From contig OX421496.1 of assembly GCA_949126835.1 (NCBI GenBank), positions 20,849,844 through 20,913,843 on the forward strand: 64,000 nt of DNA. The letters are read 5' to 3'. Below, piece by piece: positions 11,746-24,573 of the stretch. Each line of letters starts with the position of its first letter. The stretch's first letter is position 1. The notes beneath the pieces were generated by a model. It was given only the letters and a program-made list of their open reading frames with translations, was not told where the DNA came from and searched no databases. Position numbers and translations under genes: made by a program. The DNA comes from Anisus vortex (taxonomy: Eukaryota; Mollusca; Gastropoda; Planorbidae).

Positions 11746-12204
11746 GCCAGTTCCCATATAGGGTAAGGGGCGATAAATCCCACCTATGTGTAATTGTAAA
11801 AAATATACCTCGATGATATAACAAAAAGTGACGAACTTTCCTTTGCCAATATTATTGGCAAGCAGCTCGGACTTAGTAAATTTTACATTGGTAAATGTAG
11901 GGATTTAGAGTTCTTGTGACTATTCGCCTTTTTTAGTTTAATTAAGCCCACTGATCAATACATACATATTATATCCTATGAAGATAGATCTGGTACTTGG
12001 TAGAAATCGTCTACTCGGTTAGAACCTAAAGTTAAAGTTCCAGAAAATGCTCATTTAAGTATCATCATCAAGCCCTTAACCGTTATGGTAGTTGGTTGGA
12101 GCTGATGGACAAATTTAAGTATATTTTAATTTTATAAGAAAAAAACAAAAACAAACGAAACCCCATCAGATGTTATCATGATTAACAGAATGTTAATAAA
12201 AAAA
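11746..12204. other. Intergenic, nothing recognised
   Basis: AT-rich sequence without supported coding or repeat structure. Confidence 0.4.
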
Positions 12205-12280
12205 GTGGGGAGTGGGGGGGGGGGGGGGCAGAAAAGATCTCGTACCGGCATCTTTTTTTTCTCTCGAGGGCCCTGTCTAT
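12205..12280. repeat. Short repeat shared with 29365-29415
   Basis: A poly(G) run followed by AAAGATCTCGTACCGGCATC and CTCTCGAGGGCCC. The reverse complement of this block recurs at 29365-29415 next to a C-rich tract. It is probably a fragment of an unidentified DNA transposon. Confidence 0.5.
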
Positions 12281-12339
12281 ATATCTATGTTACTGTCTAT
12301 CATGTATCTATCCGTCTTTATATTTGTCTGTCTGCTCAT

Positions 12340-12435
12340 CAAATCTTATCTTATCATTACAGACGCTCCTTCTATAAAGAAGATTATTGCGTCCTACGCT
12401 CATCCGTGGTCCGACACGTTTTATGACACAAAACA
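12340..12435 (-). mobile_element. LINE family L 3'-tip fragment
   Basis: A short 3'-most piece: CTTATCTTATCATTACAG, then CCTTCTATAAAGAAGATTAT, GCGTCCTACGCTCATCC. It aligns with 15826-15890 and with the reverse complement of 11437-11510. Extreme 5' truncation. Confidence 0.6.
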
Positions 12436-12830
12436 TTTCATGACATCCGACATAGGCCTACTTGAATGAAACAAAGCTAATTGTCAGGTCACGGACTGAA
12501 ACAGATAATGTCAACATAACTTGACTAGCTCATTTGTAGAGATACCTCTAGGAAGTCAATTTAAATTTTTTTTTTTTTTTTAAACCAAGAGAAAGACAAA
12601 ACAACGACAATAAAACAAGTATTCTTAGAACTTTGGCTTTTATACAACACACAGAGAGAAGTAGGGTCCTATAATAATGCTAATTTAGTTTAGAAAGTGG
12701 CCATTATTTTGGCCTTTGTTTGACACTGTAGCCTATATGTTGACAGCAATGGTAGACGACGAGATAGTTTCGGTTTTAAGGAAACTAAATTTTGCATTGA
12801 GATTTGGGAAGGTTATGTTTGAATTGGGTA
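12436..12830. other. Intergenic, nothing recognised
   Basis: A poly(T) run at 12565-12581; otherwise no supported feature. Confidence 0.4.
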
Positions 12831-12889
12831 TTTCACTATCTATCTATCTATCTATCTAGCTATCTATCTATCTATCTATCTATCTATCC

Positions 12890-12943
<54 letters not shown>

Positions 12944-13235
12944 TTATTTAGCAATCAATCTTTCTATCCCTTTATCTCTCTATTTATCTATCTTTCAATC
13001 TATCTATCTCTCAATCTATCTATTTTTCTCTCTATATATAGCTGTCATTCTGTCTAAGTCTATCTATCTACCTATCAAACTATCCATAAATCTGCCTATC
13101 AGTCAATCTATCTATACATTTATCTATCCATTTCTCTATCTATCATCTATCGATTTTTACCCAGCTGACTCTATGTCTAAGACGTCTGTCCATCTATCCA
13201 TCCACCAATCTTTCAATCTGTCTGTCTGAATAACA
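12831..13235. repeat. (CTAT)n tetranucleotide array
   Basis: A near-pure CTAT run from about 12833 to 12950, then degenerating with interruptions to about 13230. The open frames through it (Tyr-Leu-Ser-Ile repeats) are repeat translation, not a gene. Confidence 0.95.
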
Positions 13236-13267
13236 TTATGTTTGTTTGTCTGCCTATCAGGGCCCTG

Positions 13268-13370
13268 TTAATGAGAAGAAGACTTGCTATGAAGGCTCAA
13301 TGAGAGAAGAAGACTCGCTATGAAGGCTCAATGAGAGAAGAAGACTCGCTATGAAGGCTCAATGACAATC
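13268..13370. repeat. 31-bp tandem repeat, three copies
   Basis: Three head-to-tail copies with GAAGAAGACTCGCTATGAAG and GGCTCAATGAGA as landmarks. The first copy differs slightly. Confidence 0.85.
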
Positions 13371-13920
13371 TCACACGGTGTGGGGTAAGCTTCTTGTCCA
13401 CGAACTCTGCTTCAGGCTACACGTTGCACAAGACATTGCATGAATAGAATTAGAGGGAGAAAAAAACAACACAATACTAGCCGTACAACACTAGCTGTAC
13501 ACAATATTTGACACAACCAACACGGTCTGAATGTTTATATCTTTTTTTTTTTAAAGTTTCAATGCGTAATTTTGAAGTTGTTATGGCCTAATAATCTAGT
13601 TTTTGACAAACTTTTCTGTTTTCTATTCTTTTGGCGTCTGGCTTGTATTGAGACATATATGACATATACATAACATCTATTAATAAGAAACCTATGGAAC
13701 TTTATGAGTTTACATCAGTGTGTTATTTTTCTTTGTTTGTGACTCGGTTATTTTTATACTTTTACTTTGTGACCAACTAACAACTGTGTCGCTAAGGCTA
13801 GCCTATAAAAGACAAAAAACAACAGATATGATTTCCTACACATTTTTGTTATTATATTAGGCCCGTTATGGTAAGCCAATAGTAATGTCAATAAAAATAG
13901 AGAGTTAAAATATAACAAAA
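13371..13920. other. Intergenic, nothing recognised
   Basis: No coding or repeat structure supported. Confidence 0.4.
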
Positions 13921-13924
13921 TGTA

Positions 13925-14110
13925 TGCCACATTTAGACGAAATATATTGTTACAACCTATAGGCTAATGTTGGCTACGCGTGAGACGAAATATATTGTAA
14001 CAACCTATAATGTAGGCTATGCTTTAGACGTAACATAAGCTTTTTGCTACAATCTATTATATAGGCTACGCGTGAGACGAAATAAGCTTAGATTGCTACA
14101 ATCTTTACGA
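13925..14110. repeat. About 50-bp degenerate tandem repeat
   Basis: Four diverged units share TTAGACGAAATATATTG or GAGACGAAATA followed by ACAACCTATA and TAGGCTA. Confidence 0.7.
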
Positions 14111-15823
14111 CACTCTGATTTAAATCTTCCGATTTTTTCTTTCTTTTTTTTATTGCGAACGGTTAGCTTTGCTCTTTGTGAACCGACAGGTTCGCATCCC
14201 TGCGTTCTGAAATCTCGGGTCTACAATCTACCTTGTTTTTGCCCCGATTTATTTCCTAAACTCAAATACGGATTGTAAAAGCGACATAGGTATGAAAACG
14301 AAAAGAGAAAACATATACAAGTAATCTAAAACTCAAGTTAAATCGATAAACACAATAATGAAAATTTCAATTATTAATCAAATGGATAAAATTACAGCTT
14401 TACATCGATATGCTTGCATAAAATTAGAAAACAATGTTGATTTCAAATAACAAAAGCATGGTAGACGATTCTTATAATAGCAGTGCAATCAAGACACTAA
14501 AAAATTCCGTACAATCAAAACATTTAAATTGGTTGTCGTTCCGGAAATAAACTATTTTTCAGATCAAACAAAGTGTCTGCTAAAGTTTATCATTTTTTAT
14601 ACATTTTTTAAAATAGTGTTCTCCGCTTGTGTGAATGCAAATAAATGTTTACAGTATAGGGCGTTTGCAATCACGTGACAAAAAGCACGTGATTTGTGTT
14701 TACTGTCTGTAATGGTGTACAAGTAATAATGGCCGCTGTATTAATAAAGTTTCATATAGGCTCAAGCTTTTTTAAAATGATGTGTTGTGTTTTAAGTCTT
14801 ATTAAGATTTAAGCTGTATTATGTATGTTAAATAAAATAGGCAATTTTATTATTATCATAGACATAGATCATAGACGATGTGAGCCTATTAGTGACTTGA
14901 CTAGATAGCCTATATTCACCAACACTATCACTTGACATCGTAGCCTAGCCTACGAAACATTAAAAGTGTAGGCCTATAAAGTGAAATTGAAAGTGTAAAT
15001 AGGTCTAGCCGGCCCTAGCCTAATCACATTAATCAATTAATCTACAGTACTACTATTTACCTCCTTCTTTTTGAGTAGGATAGCCAATATTCAGATGTGA
15101 ATTTTGCATGATAAAGAACAACTTCACTTGCACCACGTTACATTTGTACCTCAAGTGGGTTCTTATATTTACACAAATACGTCACTAAAAACCTAAGCCA
15201 CGCCCACCGAGAACGCTCTATAGATCTAGGCCTACTTACTATAAAATCATTTAAAATTCCCAAATGTTCACAAACTTGATGGAAATGAAACAAACAAACA
15301 AATTTTCATCAGAATGTGATACATTTCTTAAATGTACTCGAAGCAGCGATAAAAAATTTAGGTAGTTCAAATAAAAATAATATAATGGTTAATAACAACT
15401 TCTCAACTTATCAGCATGGCTATTCACTTTTACAAAAAACAAGGTTTTTAAATAATATTTTTACACTGCTTAGTCCATTTTTGTGAAAATTTCTCAACCC
15501 TTGGTCAGTTTTACCAAACTTTCCCAAAATTTCCCTTTTTTCGGTAAATATGAAGGAATTCTTCAATGTATAAATTAAAAAGAAAAGGCTACAAGTAGGC
15601 CTACTAGTAATACAACTAAACAGTAATATATATTGTCCTGAAAAAATAAAAGTATGATATCTAAAATTAACTAAAATCTGATATAGTTGCATCACAAAAA
15701 AAAAACACTCCGACACAATATAGGCCTATATTATTCTAATTATAATTTTCAACAAAAAGAAAAAAAGAAAAACCAAAGAAAATAAAAGTTTTTGGAAATG
15801 CTTGTTCATTGAGAGTGATCTTG
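14111..15823. other. Intergenic, nothing recognised
   Basis: AT-rich sequence with scattered AGGCCTA motifs. No ORF, RNA gene or inverted-repeat-bounded element could be supported. Confidence 0.4.
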
Positions 15824-16330
15824 TCTTATATATTACAGACTTTCTTTCTATAAAGAAGATTATTACGTCCAACGCTCATCCGGGGTCCGAGTCTAGACTT
15901 GCATCTTTATTAATGTTTAAAATAATGTTAAGTTACTGATTGTCTTGGTTTGTTTAGACAACCCATTCCATGCCCGAATGCCACTCGGGAAGAAAGAGTA
16001 TTTATATGCATTTGTTCTCGCATTAGGGATAAGGAAAGTGTTTTTGTCCTTATGTTTATCTGAGCATTGCAACAGGTTGTTATTGGGTTGTATTTCCAAA
16101 TCAGAGTTATGCCTTATGTATTATTACAACTTTACACTTTGCCCTTCTGTCCTCTAGTTTTTCTAGGTTTAGTGATTTGACTTTTAGTGTTACTCTTGTC
16201 AGTTGTGAATATTCGCTAGTAATGAACCTAACAGCTCTTTTCTGAATTTTGTTCTAATTCTTAAATTTTTGCTTTATTTAATGGGTCCCATACACATGAT
16301 GCATAGTCTGGTAGACTATAGGCCTAACAA
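15824..16330 (-). mobile_element. LINE 3'-end fragment (family L, copy 3)
   Basis: Best copy of this family. On the minus strand a decayed frame reads ASCVWDP, then (after breaks) IQKRAVRFI, and the intact stretch 15917-16099 encodes NNLLQCSDKHKDKN, IPNARTNAYKYSFFPSGIR and AWNGLSKQT. These are the C-terminal landmarks of jockey/CR1/L2-like reverse transcriptases. The 3' UTR ends with ACGTAATAATCTTCTTTATA, AGAAAGTCTGTAATATA and TAAGACAAGATC. The element is 5' truncated and non-functional. Confidence 0.8.
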
Positions 16331-16435
16331 ATGTGATATAGAAAATGCTATTTAAAACTTAAAATTACGAAAGTAAAAAAAGCTCATAACATTTGGATAA
16401 CACGGCGTTTTTATTCAGAAATCTAGACTCTAGTG

Positions 16436-16836
16436 CAGTGGTCGGGAACCTATGGCTCGCGAGCCAGATGTGGCTCTATTGATGTCTGCATCTTGCTCGC
16501 AAACAAATGTTCGATTATAAAAAAAAAATGCTTTTTTAGACTACTTTGATCTAGATATTAATTGCATATCAATATTTCATTCTACAAATGAGCTAAAGTA
16601 TGCTGCAACTCAGCATCAGAAGTGGTAAAGGAGATAAACTCCGCTGACTTAAAAGACAGAAAAATAGCAACGCTGCATTCATTGTAATTAAAGGGAAATA
16701 ACTCTTGCACACATTTACTAAAAATTTTAGTTTTAAACATAATGTATGGCTCTCACATAGTCAGATCATAGTCTAATTACTTTTCAAAATATGTGGTGTC
16801 CATGGCTCTCTCAGACAAAAAGGTTCCCGACCCCTG
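16436..16836. mobile_element. hAT non-autonomous element with perfect 8-bp TSD (family C)
   Basis: The element is 401 bases, from CAGTGGTCGGGAACCT to AGGTTCCCGACCCCTG, giving 16-base terminal inverted repeats with one mismatch. It is flanked on both sides by CTCTAGTG (16428-16435 and 16837-16844), a perfect 8-base target duplication. Inside, ATGGCTCGCGAGCC and ATGTGGCTCT near the left end and ATGGCTCTC near the right recall hAT elements of the Buster/Charlie type. No ORF is present, so it depended on a transposase in trans. The exact duplication implies a fairly recent insertion. Confidence 0.9.
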
Positions 16837-16844
16837 CTCTAGTG

Positions 16845-17260
16845 TGATTGTGTTTTACCCGAATTATATTACAGACCAATCTTACACGATTAAATATAAC
16901 AACAAGAAAATGCAAGATTAAAAATAAACAAGTGTCGATGACAGAATCGAAAGTAGAATCTGTTGGAAGGAAATGTCCTTTAGATTTGTAAGAAATGTGT
17001 TGCCACTGGCTCATCTCTTCAAGTAAACCAAAACTTATCTAAACATAGCATTAAAGATATTGTTTTTGGTTATAATTGTACGCTTTATTTTGGGGGTTGT
17101 TGTTGATGCGACATGTTTAATTTAAAAGCATTATTTTGTTGTCATATGAAACCGAAGATATTTGGATGAAATCAAAATTAAATCAAAATCAGAATACAAT
17201 ATGAATCATGTTTCTTTGTAACATAACTGTAACATTTTTATTTGTACTTCACCATGTCAA
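16845..17260. other. Intergenic, nothing recognised
   Basis: No supported feature. Confidence 0.4.
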
Positions 17261-17264
17261 GGAT

Positions 17265-17545
17265 ATGCACGTAATTAACACATGACACATACGTAGACTC
17301 ACGATGCACGCGTAAACACTCGTAAACAGACGATAAACAGACTATATTATACACTTAAAACGCACATAAACATCTGATACACTAATAAACACCTGACGCA
17401 CACACGATAAACACATAAAACACCAAACTCATGGGAACACACGATTCACGCTTTAACACATGATATATACGTAAAGACACGGTACACAGCAGTACACACA
17501 TAAACACATAATACACACATAAATACACGATACACGCGTTATATT
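17265..17545. repeat. Degenerate ACAC-rich short-unit repeat
   Basis: Repeated variants of TAAACACACGATACACAC at roughly 20-26 base spacing, heavily diverged. It is an old minisatellite; the repeat is not telomeric. Confidence 0.55.
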
Positions 17546-18050
17546 ATAGCATGATGCGTCTTCAATAGCGTTTTGTGGCGAGCATATTGGTCTACTTATA
17601 GATATTTTTAGAAGCTTAGGACTTTACTGAATGGTATTTGTAAGGAACGCCTGACAACAACAAAACAACTAATCAGTATAAAATCAGCCTATTCTAAAAT
17701 TCCTTTATACAACTACAACTCTACTATTGGTTGTTCAATGGACTGAGAAAAAGAAGCGATCAATCAACGTTCATGTAGAGGAATAAATTAAGTGTTGTCA
17801 TATTTCCGTATGAATAGACACCAGTGTAGGGATGTACGCGTGCGTCCAATAAGTTGTAGATTGTGGAATACACCATGATGAAGTGAGTCGGGGGAATAAC
17901 TCCACTACTTTATTATTGAATCTGGCGAGTTCAATTTTCTACTATTTTAACTCAATGGAGCTCCAAAAATAGCTCTCAACTTTTGATTACATCATTGCTA
18001 ACTCACATTCTCTAGATAGCATTATCTCTAAGTATCTCATTGCCGCTAGC
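17546..18050. other. Intergenic, nothing recognised
   Basis: No supported feature. Confidence 0.4.
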
Positions 18051-18054
18051 TATT

Positions 18055-19340
18055 TAATCTTATGTATCTCATTATCTATCTCATTGTCTGTCTACCTCAT
18101 TATCCCAATCTCATTGTCTGTCTACCTCATTATCCCAATCTCATTGTCTGTCTACCTCATTATCCCAATCTCATTGTCTGTCTACCTCATTATCCCTATC
18201 TCATTGTCTGTCTACCTCATTATCCCTATCTCATTGTCTGTCTACCTCATTATCCCTATCTCATTGTCTGTCTACCTCATTATCCCTATCTCATTGTCTG
18301 TCTACCTCATTATCCCTATCTCATTGTCTGTCTACCTCATTATCCCTATCTCATTGTCTGTCTACCTCATTATCCCTATCTCATTGTCTGTCTACCTCAT
18401 TATCCCTATCTCATTGTCTGTCTACCTCATTGTCTAACTACCCTATTATCCCAATCTCATTGTCTGTCTACCTCATTTTCTAACTACCCTATTATCCCAA
18501 TCTCATTGTCTGTCTACCTCATTATCCCAATCTCATTGTCTGTCTACCTCATTGTCTAACTACCCTATTATCCCAATCTCATTGTCTGTCTACCTCATTA
18601 TCCCTATCTCATTGTCTGTCTACCTCATTATCCCAATCTCATTGTCTGTCTACCTCATTGTCTAACTACCCTATTATCCCAATCTCATTGTCTGTCTACC
18701 TCATTATCCCTATCTCATTGTCTGTCTACCTCATTATCCCAATCTCATTGTCTGTCTACCTCATTGTCTAACTACCCTATTATCCCAATCTCATTGTCTG
18801 TCTACCTCATTATCCCAATCTCATTGTCTGTCTACCTCATTTTCTAACTACCCTATTATCCCTATCTCATTGTCTGTCTACCTCATTATCCCTATCTCAT
18901 TGTCTGTCTACCTCATTGTCTAACTACCCTATTATCCCTATCTCATTGTCTGTCTACCTCATTTTCTAACTACCCTATTATCCCAATCTCATTGTCTGTC
19001 TACCTCATTTTCTAACTACCCTATTATCCCAATCTCATTGTCTGTCTACCTCATTTTCTAACTACCCTATTATCCCTATCTCATTGTCTGTCTACCTCAT
19101 TTTCTAACTACCCTATTATCCCTATCTCATTGTCTGTCTACCTCATTTTCTAACTACCCTATTATCCCTATCTCATTGTCTGTCTAACTCATTTTCTAAC
19201 TACCCTATTATCCCAATCGCATTGTCTGTCTACCTCATTGTCTAACTACCCTATTATCCTTATCTTATTGTCTGTCTACCTCATTGTCCATATCACATTG
19301 TCTGTCTACCTCATTGTCCCTAACTCATTGTTTATCTAAC
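18055..19340. repeat. 30-bp satellite-like array with higher-order units
   Basis: The basic unit is 30 bases: CTCATTGTCTGTCTACC plus CTCATTATCCC(A/T)AT. From 18065 to about 18430 the units are simple. From 18430 onward an extra block, TCTAACTACCCTATTATCCC, alternates with basic units, making composite repeats of about 45-75 bases. It decays after 19240. The unit is a multiple of three, which produces long open frames of Leu/Ile/Tyr/Pro-rich repeats that I do not regard as genes. Confidence 0.95.
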
Positions 19341-20520
19341 TCACTGTTACTGTCTCGTTGTCTATCGACCTCGTTGTATCTTTCTTGTTGTCTATGTACC
19401 TTAATGGCTCAATATATCTCATTGTATCTAGCTATCTTACTTTCTCTATCTCATTAATCTGGACTAAATATCTGATCGTGTCTGTCTATTCCATTGTCTT
19501 CGATCACATTACCTGACAACGTAGATATTTAAATTCATTGCTTGGAAATAAATGTAAATAAAAAAACAAAACAAAAACTAAACAGTAAACCAATACGTTG
19601 TACGACTTTTTGGATTTCTTGAATAATAATAAGTACACGTCACGTGATACGGATATAAAAAAAAAATCCCAACTATGATTTTGTTCTTATAAGAAACTTT
19701 AAAAAAATGTATTTCGTTCGGTTTTATATGGCGTATACCTGATGACATGCTGGAAACCTATTATGATTATGAAACAAAGAACAAAAAGTTAATGAGCACG
19801 TTGTAAATTTGAGATAGGTGGTTTTTCTTTTTGTGTCCGATGTGAGAGATGAAGATCATTATCAATCATGCTTTGGTGTCATGTAAGACATAGAAGAAGT
19901 GAAGGCCGTAAATGAAAGCTCACAAAAATTTAGTTTGGCTGGATTAGAATAGGAGACATGGTGAAGTATATTGATGCAAATTAGCTCAACGTGGAGATAT
20001 AAAAACTAAGAATAATAATAAGACGATATTTAACTGGATAAAATGTTTTCACAGATTGGTCATGTAAGTTGTGGGACTTTAGACGTCACTATGTCCCGGA
20101 CATTCCTAGCCTGTCTTTTCAGCGCTGTATTTTCTGATCACAATAATATATTGTTCTTGCAAAACGGATCGCTAAATGTCTCAGTATCTGGCAACCTGCT
20201 CGCAGGAAGCTGTGAAAGATTTTAAAATCTTTTAAAATTTCTGTAAACCTCATCTTTGATGATAGAGTTTTAATTCAGTACGCTACCAACTTTTCAAGCG
20301 AATCGATTGATCGTTTATATCTTGTTTCTGTTCATATAATGTTGTTTCGGCAAAGGATTGTTCAGGCGTCAGCAAGTACAAAACCCTAGTTATAAAATGT
20401 CAACATATTCTCTCGCTGTCTCTCTCGTGTTTTAATTTTAAGCATACATATTTAATTTACAGCTCTATCAAAATTTACGAGAGTCAGAGATACGCATATA
20501 CACACTAAAATAAATGAGAG
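19341..20520. other. Intergenic, nothing recognised
   Basis: No supported gene or mobile element. Confidence 0.4.
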
Positions 20521-20532
20521 AAAACGAGAAAG

Positions 20533-20573
<41 letters not shown>

Positions 20574-20725
20574 AGAGACTTTTAGAGATGGAGAGAAAGA
20601 GAAATACACTATCCCTTCGGGCACACCACGGGAAAAAAACGTAGAAACCACGAAAAAACATGAAAACCACGAAAAAACGTGGAAACCACGAAAAAACGTG
20701 GAAACCACGAAAAACATGGAAACCC
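20533..20725. repeat. (AG)n run and ACCACGAAAAAACGTGG repeat
   Basis: An AG dinucleotide run (20536-20569) is followed at 20644-20725 by about five copies of a 19-base unit, GGAAACCACGAAAAAACGT. The unit contains the imperfect palindrome CCACGAAAAAACGTGG, so each copy could form a small hairpin. Confidence 0.75.
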
Positions 20726-21117
20726 CGTTGTCTGCCAGCTGGGGTGCACCGTTCGCAATCGCATTATTGTTTACAAAACCAAAAATTCACCCAAGATTGG
20801 CTACAAAGCTTTTGGCTGGAGACGATATTCGGTGAAACTTATGAAGTACACATTATATGTCCCCCCCCCTTCCTCCCCCCCTCCCAATAGAAGAACAAAA
20901 ACCTTTAGTTTCAATAATTAAAGATGTCATTCGAAGCCAGACACTACTTCAGTTTCATGCTGACGTATAGGTCTAAAAGTTCTATATATAAAGTGTTTAA
21001 AAAGAAATACCACGTAACTTGATCAGGATAAAATGAGACACGGATGAAACAGAAGCTACTTTTAATTTATAGTAACCAGATATTGGGTCAACGAATGCTA
21101 AAATATCAATACATATT
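20726..21117. other. Intergenic, nothing recognised
   Basis: A C-rich tract at 20861-20887; otherwise nothing supported. Confidence 0.4.
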
Positions 21118-21290
21118 CAGTGGCGTAGTCAGGATTGCAAGGTGGGGGGGGGGGGGGGTAAGGGCATTAACAGTGCAAGGTAGAGACGGGGAAAACAGTG
21201 CATGGTAGGGATGGGGAAATAGTGCAAAGCAGGGCGGATAGGCAATGACAGGCAAAATCTGGGGGGGGGGGGGAATGCACGATTTCATCC
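21118..21290. mobile_element. Possible hAT MITE left end (GTGGCGTAG type)
   Basis: CAGTGGCGTAGTCAGG at 21118 matches the termini of the complete MITE at 47923-48070. Two poly(G) runs follow. No right terminus was found, so this is a fragment or a decayed copy. Confidence 0.4.
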
Positions 21291-22048
21291 TAAACTATGG
21301 AAAAACTGATATTATCTAACGCACCTGATTGAAACTTAGATATTTCTACGTTTTAAATGTACATATTGTTAACGAATATTTGTCCAGCGAAATGTGTAAT
21401 TACTCTCAAGAGTTCAGGTTAAAAAGTAACACAAAAATCACACAGTAGACGGGTAGTCAAAACAATAACCCAGAAATTTTAAAAACATTTCTTTGAAAAG
21501 CCAACAATTATGACTATAAGCAAAGACTATAATAAGGTGGACTTTAATAAGCTTATTTCTGCTTTTTGATGACTCAAATGACTTCTTTTCGGAATTCTCG
21601 ATTCCCTTTTGTACTGTGCACTTCCGTTTGATTTAATCCCAATGATTTTCTCAATGAAAAATTCAAATCGAAAGTTGTATACAGCGGAAACATTTAGGCA
21701 AACGTAGGAGCGTAGAAGTCATTTAAGACAGAGTTATTGGATGCTCACGAAAAAAAAAATATATAAGCTCTAAAAATAGAGCAAGCCGCCCATCTTATTA
21801 TTATTTGCTATAAGCTTATAGACGAGCATAAAACGGTCATACAATAATGGTACAATATTCATTTCATTAAACGTTAAAAAAGTAATGAATAATTTTTTGT
21901 TTTGTTTTTGGCGTATTACCAAAACAAATACAGTGGGCGGGGATGGTTTTCCTAGGGGTGTCCAATTTCATTTCTGGATAGAACTACTAGAGTGGGTGGA
22001 ATCGTAGATTAAATCATTAAACTGATCTTATGATCTAATTATAGTTCA
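21291..22048. other. Intergenic, nothing recognised
   Basis: No supported feature. Confidence 0.4.
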
Positions 22049-22049
22049 T

Positions 22050-22325
22050 AGTATAAGTGAAGTATCCCTGTCGAATCAATTTGATCTACAGGTCCAGTAA
22101 AGCAGCATTCACAAGTTTCCATGGCAAGGGAACTGTGTGGTCGGCACAATGTCCCGCCACTTTTACTTATTCCAAAACTACTGTCAAGTACATATCACAG
22201 ATGGGTGAACTCACGGACACCCTACAACAAAGCTCTAGCCCCGGAACAAATCCCAGCCTTCACCAGGATTCGAACAAGGGACTTTCGGTGGATAGGCTAT
22301 AGCGAGCCGCCGCTAGGCCACCGTA
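22050..22325 (-). repeat. SINE family S, diverged near-full copy
   Basis: It aligns end to end with 61324-61606: AAGCAGCATTCACAAGTTTC in the core, CGGACACCCTAC, ACCAGGATTCGAAC (B box complement) and GGCCACCGT at the head. It is noticeably diverged and no target duplication is visible, so it is older than the 61.3 kb copy. Confidence 0.75.
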
Positions 22326-23810
22326 TCTCATAAAATATTTATTGGTGGTCATTACAATTTTTTTTGTTCAGGCATGCTTTCGTAGAAGTTTTAAATAAAA
22401 GAACACAATGTTTCCAAGTTATATCGTCTGTAGAAATTAAATGTATTTGTCCTTGTATGTCTTTGTGAACTGGGACTAATCAAACAAATTTTTTTGCGAT
22501 GAGCTGAACAAGCTGAATATGCAGGTCAGGCTACAAATTATAATCTCAAACTATATCGTTTATTACTAATCACAAAATAGACAAAAGGGAGTTAACCTTT
22601 GACCCTTCCCCCCCACACCCACTGATAATTTACTATATCTATACACCATAACAATTATTTTTAGTTTTGTCTTCTCCCTCCCTCACCCCGAGCAGACACA
22701 ATCTCAAGGTAAGATAGAGGTCTCCGTATCAAGTTTTGTTAGAGTTCCACCATGCTCTCTCTCTTTCTATCTCTCCCTCCCTCCATCCATCTCTTAATAG
22801 TGCAGTTTTCTTTATTACTGGATCTAATCATCACACCAGCGTTCATTAAACTCAGCAGAGATTTAATGATCTGTAGCTTTAAGCAGGGCGCAAGCCTTTA
22901 ATTGTTCTACTGTTTGGCCTCAGATGGCGTATTTGACAATAGAAGGGGGAAATAAGAAACTGCATTTATATCCGTGTCGAGCACGTTTGAATAGACATCT
23001 TCAGTCGGTTAGTTAGAGATAGGCCGATGCACACAATAGAATCTGAGCATGTCCAGAAACTTGATCAAACTTTGTAAGCTTCATCAGAGAAGTGGAAAAA
23101 ATACAATAGGCCGAACGTTATGGGTCATTTAACGGTAATGGTAGAATGCGTCGTGGTAGGAGAACATTTTTATGAACAAGGTAACCAGGGTATGTCACGT
23201 GATATTGCGATCTCGAGGGATAGCTACATCAGGTTTATGTGAATGATAAATCAAAGAATTGATGGAAGGTCACATCCATTGTTCTTTGGCCAGTCAGAAT
23301 GTTGCTTCAAGCAGACGATCAGTAGCCTATTAAGAAGACTCAACAGAAACCATCATTGAAGTAATGTAAAATTTGAAGATAAAACTATTTTGTTCTTTAC
23401 CTTGTGACACATATAAAGACATAATTAAAAAAAAGCCTATAGAAAAAGGGGAAGAAGGGTGGGGGAGGGGAATGGTGGTTGCAATAGCTTCCTATCACTT
23501 TCCCACAATGCCTTCTTATTCTGGCAAATATCAGCAAATAAAAACTATGTAAGCCTATTCGTGAGTTAAAATTGAACATCGTTATTATAAATATATAATC
23601 TGAATAAGCAAATAATACTTGTTCATCGTGTTAACCATGAATAATTTACTAGTCACGATATATTGGTTTAGTTTATGATGTATATACGATAGAATGTATT
23701 GAATTAGACAATCACTTCTATTGCCGATTACATGTCTTTGGCATATACAGTTATCTAGTTATCTTGATGGTCTTACTTCAAAACTAACACAAAACGCTAC
23801 ACTCACACAG
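22326..23810. other. Intergenic, nothing recognised
   Basis: Short pyrimidine-rich tracts near 22755-22795. No ORF or repeat supported. Confidence 0.4.
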
Positions 23811-23965
23811 TCAAAGAAACAAAAAGGAAAGAAAGCAAGAAAGAAGGCAGGAAAAAAAAGAGTCCTAAAAAGAGACAAGATAGAAAGAAATACAAGATAG
23901 AAAGAATTGAAAGAAAGAAAAGAAAACGAAAGATAGAAAAAAAGGAAAAGAAGACCTACAAGATA
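23811..23965. repeat. Purine-rich (GAAA)n-like tract
   Basis: A strand-asymmetric run of A and G with AGAAAGAAA and GATAGAAAG blocks. Confidence 0.7.
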
Positions 23966-24129
23966 TTTTAGATAGAATCCTTATATCTACATAGAAGTTC
24001 TGTTCTGGTTTTTTAATTGGTTTTTAAACCTGTTTGCGAGTAATTTTTAAAAAGAAATTTTGGTTCCTATTACTTTACAAAAATAGAAATACTTTAGGAT
24101 AAACAATATAATATGGACTATATATTGGA

Positions 24130-24440
24130 CGATATACATACGTCAGTGAGTGGATGTCAGTGTGTGACAGAGAGTGTGTGTAAGAGGTGTGAGAAAGTGT
24201 GTGGGTGGGAGGAGAATTTGCATTTTATCTATCTATCTATCTAACTATCTCTCTCTTTCTCTCTCTCTATGTATATATATATGCAGTGTATCTGTATATA
24301 TGTGTGTGTGTGTTTGTGTGCGTGTGTGATTGTGTCAGAGAGAGAGAGAGAGTCTGTGGGTGTGTGGGAGAGTGTATGTGAGTGTATGTGGGTGAGTGTG
24401 TGTGAATGAGTGTGTGTGGATGTGTGGATACATGGATATG
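24130..24440. repeat. (GT)n-rich simple repeat with CTAT and AG tracts
   Basis: CTAT units (24225-24248), a CT run, a TGTGTG run (24300-24330), an AG run (24339-24352) and degenerate GTGT to 24430. Confidence 0.85.
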
Positions 24441-24573
24441 TCAAAGCTATCACCTGTCAATACTTAGTTATAAAGTGTTTTTTTCGTCACATTAGATGAA
24501 ATTTCAATGTTTGGTAGTTTTGTTGTTATCTTAATGGCTGTAAATTGAGAAATGATATTTGAATTCATATCAG

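Noticed and set aside
17265..17545. Telomere-like repeat
   Set aside because: No TTAGGG or related unit; it is a degenerate ACAC-rich minisatellite.
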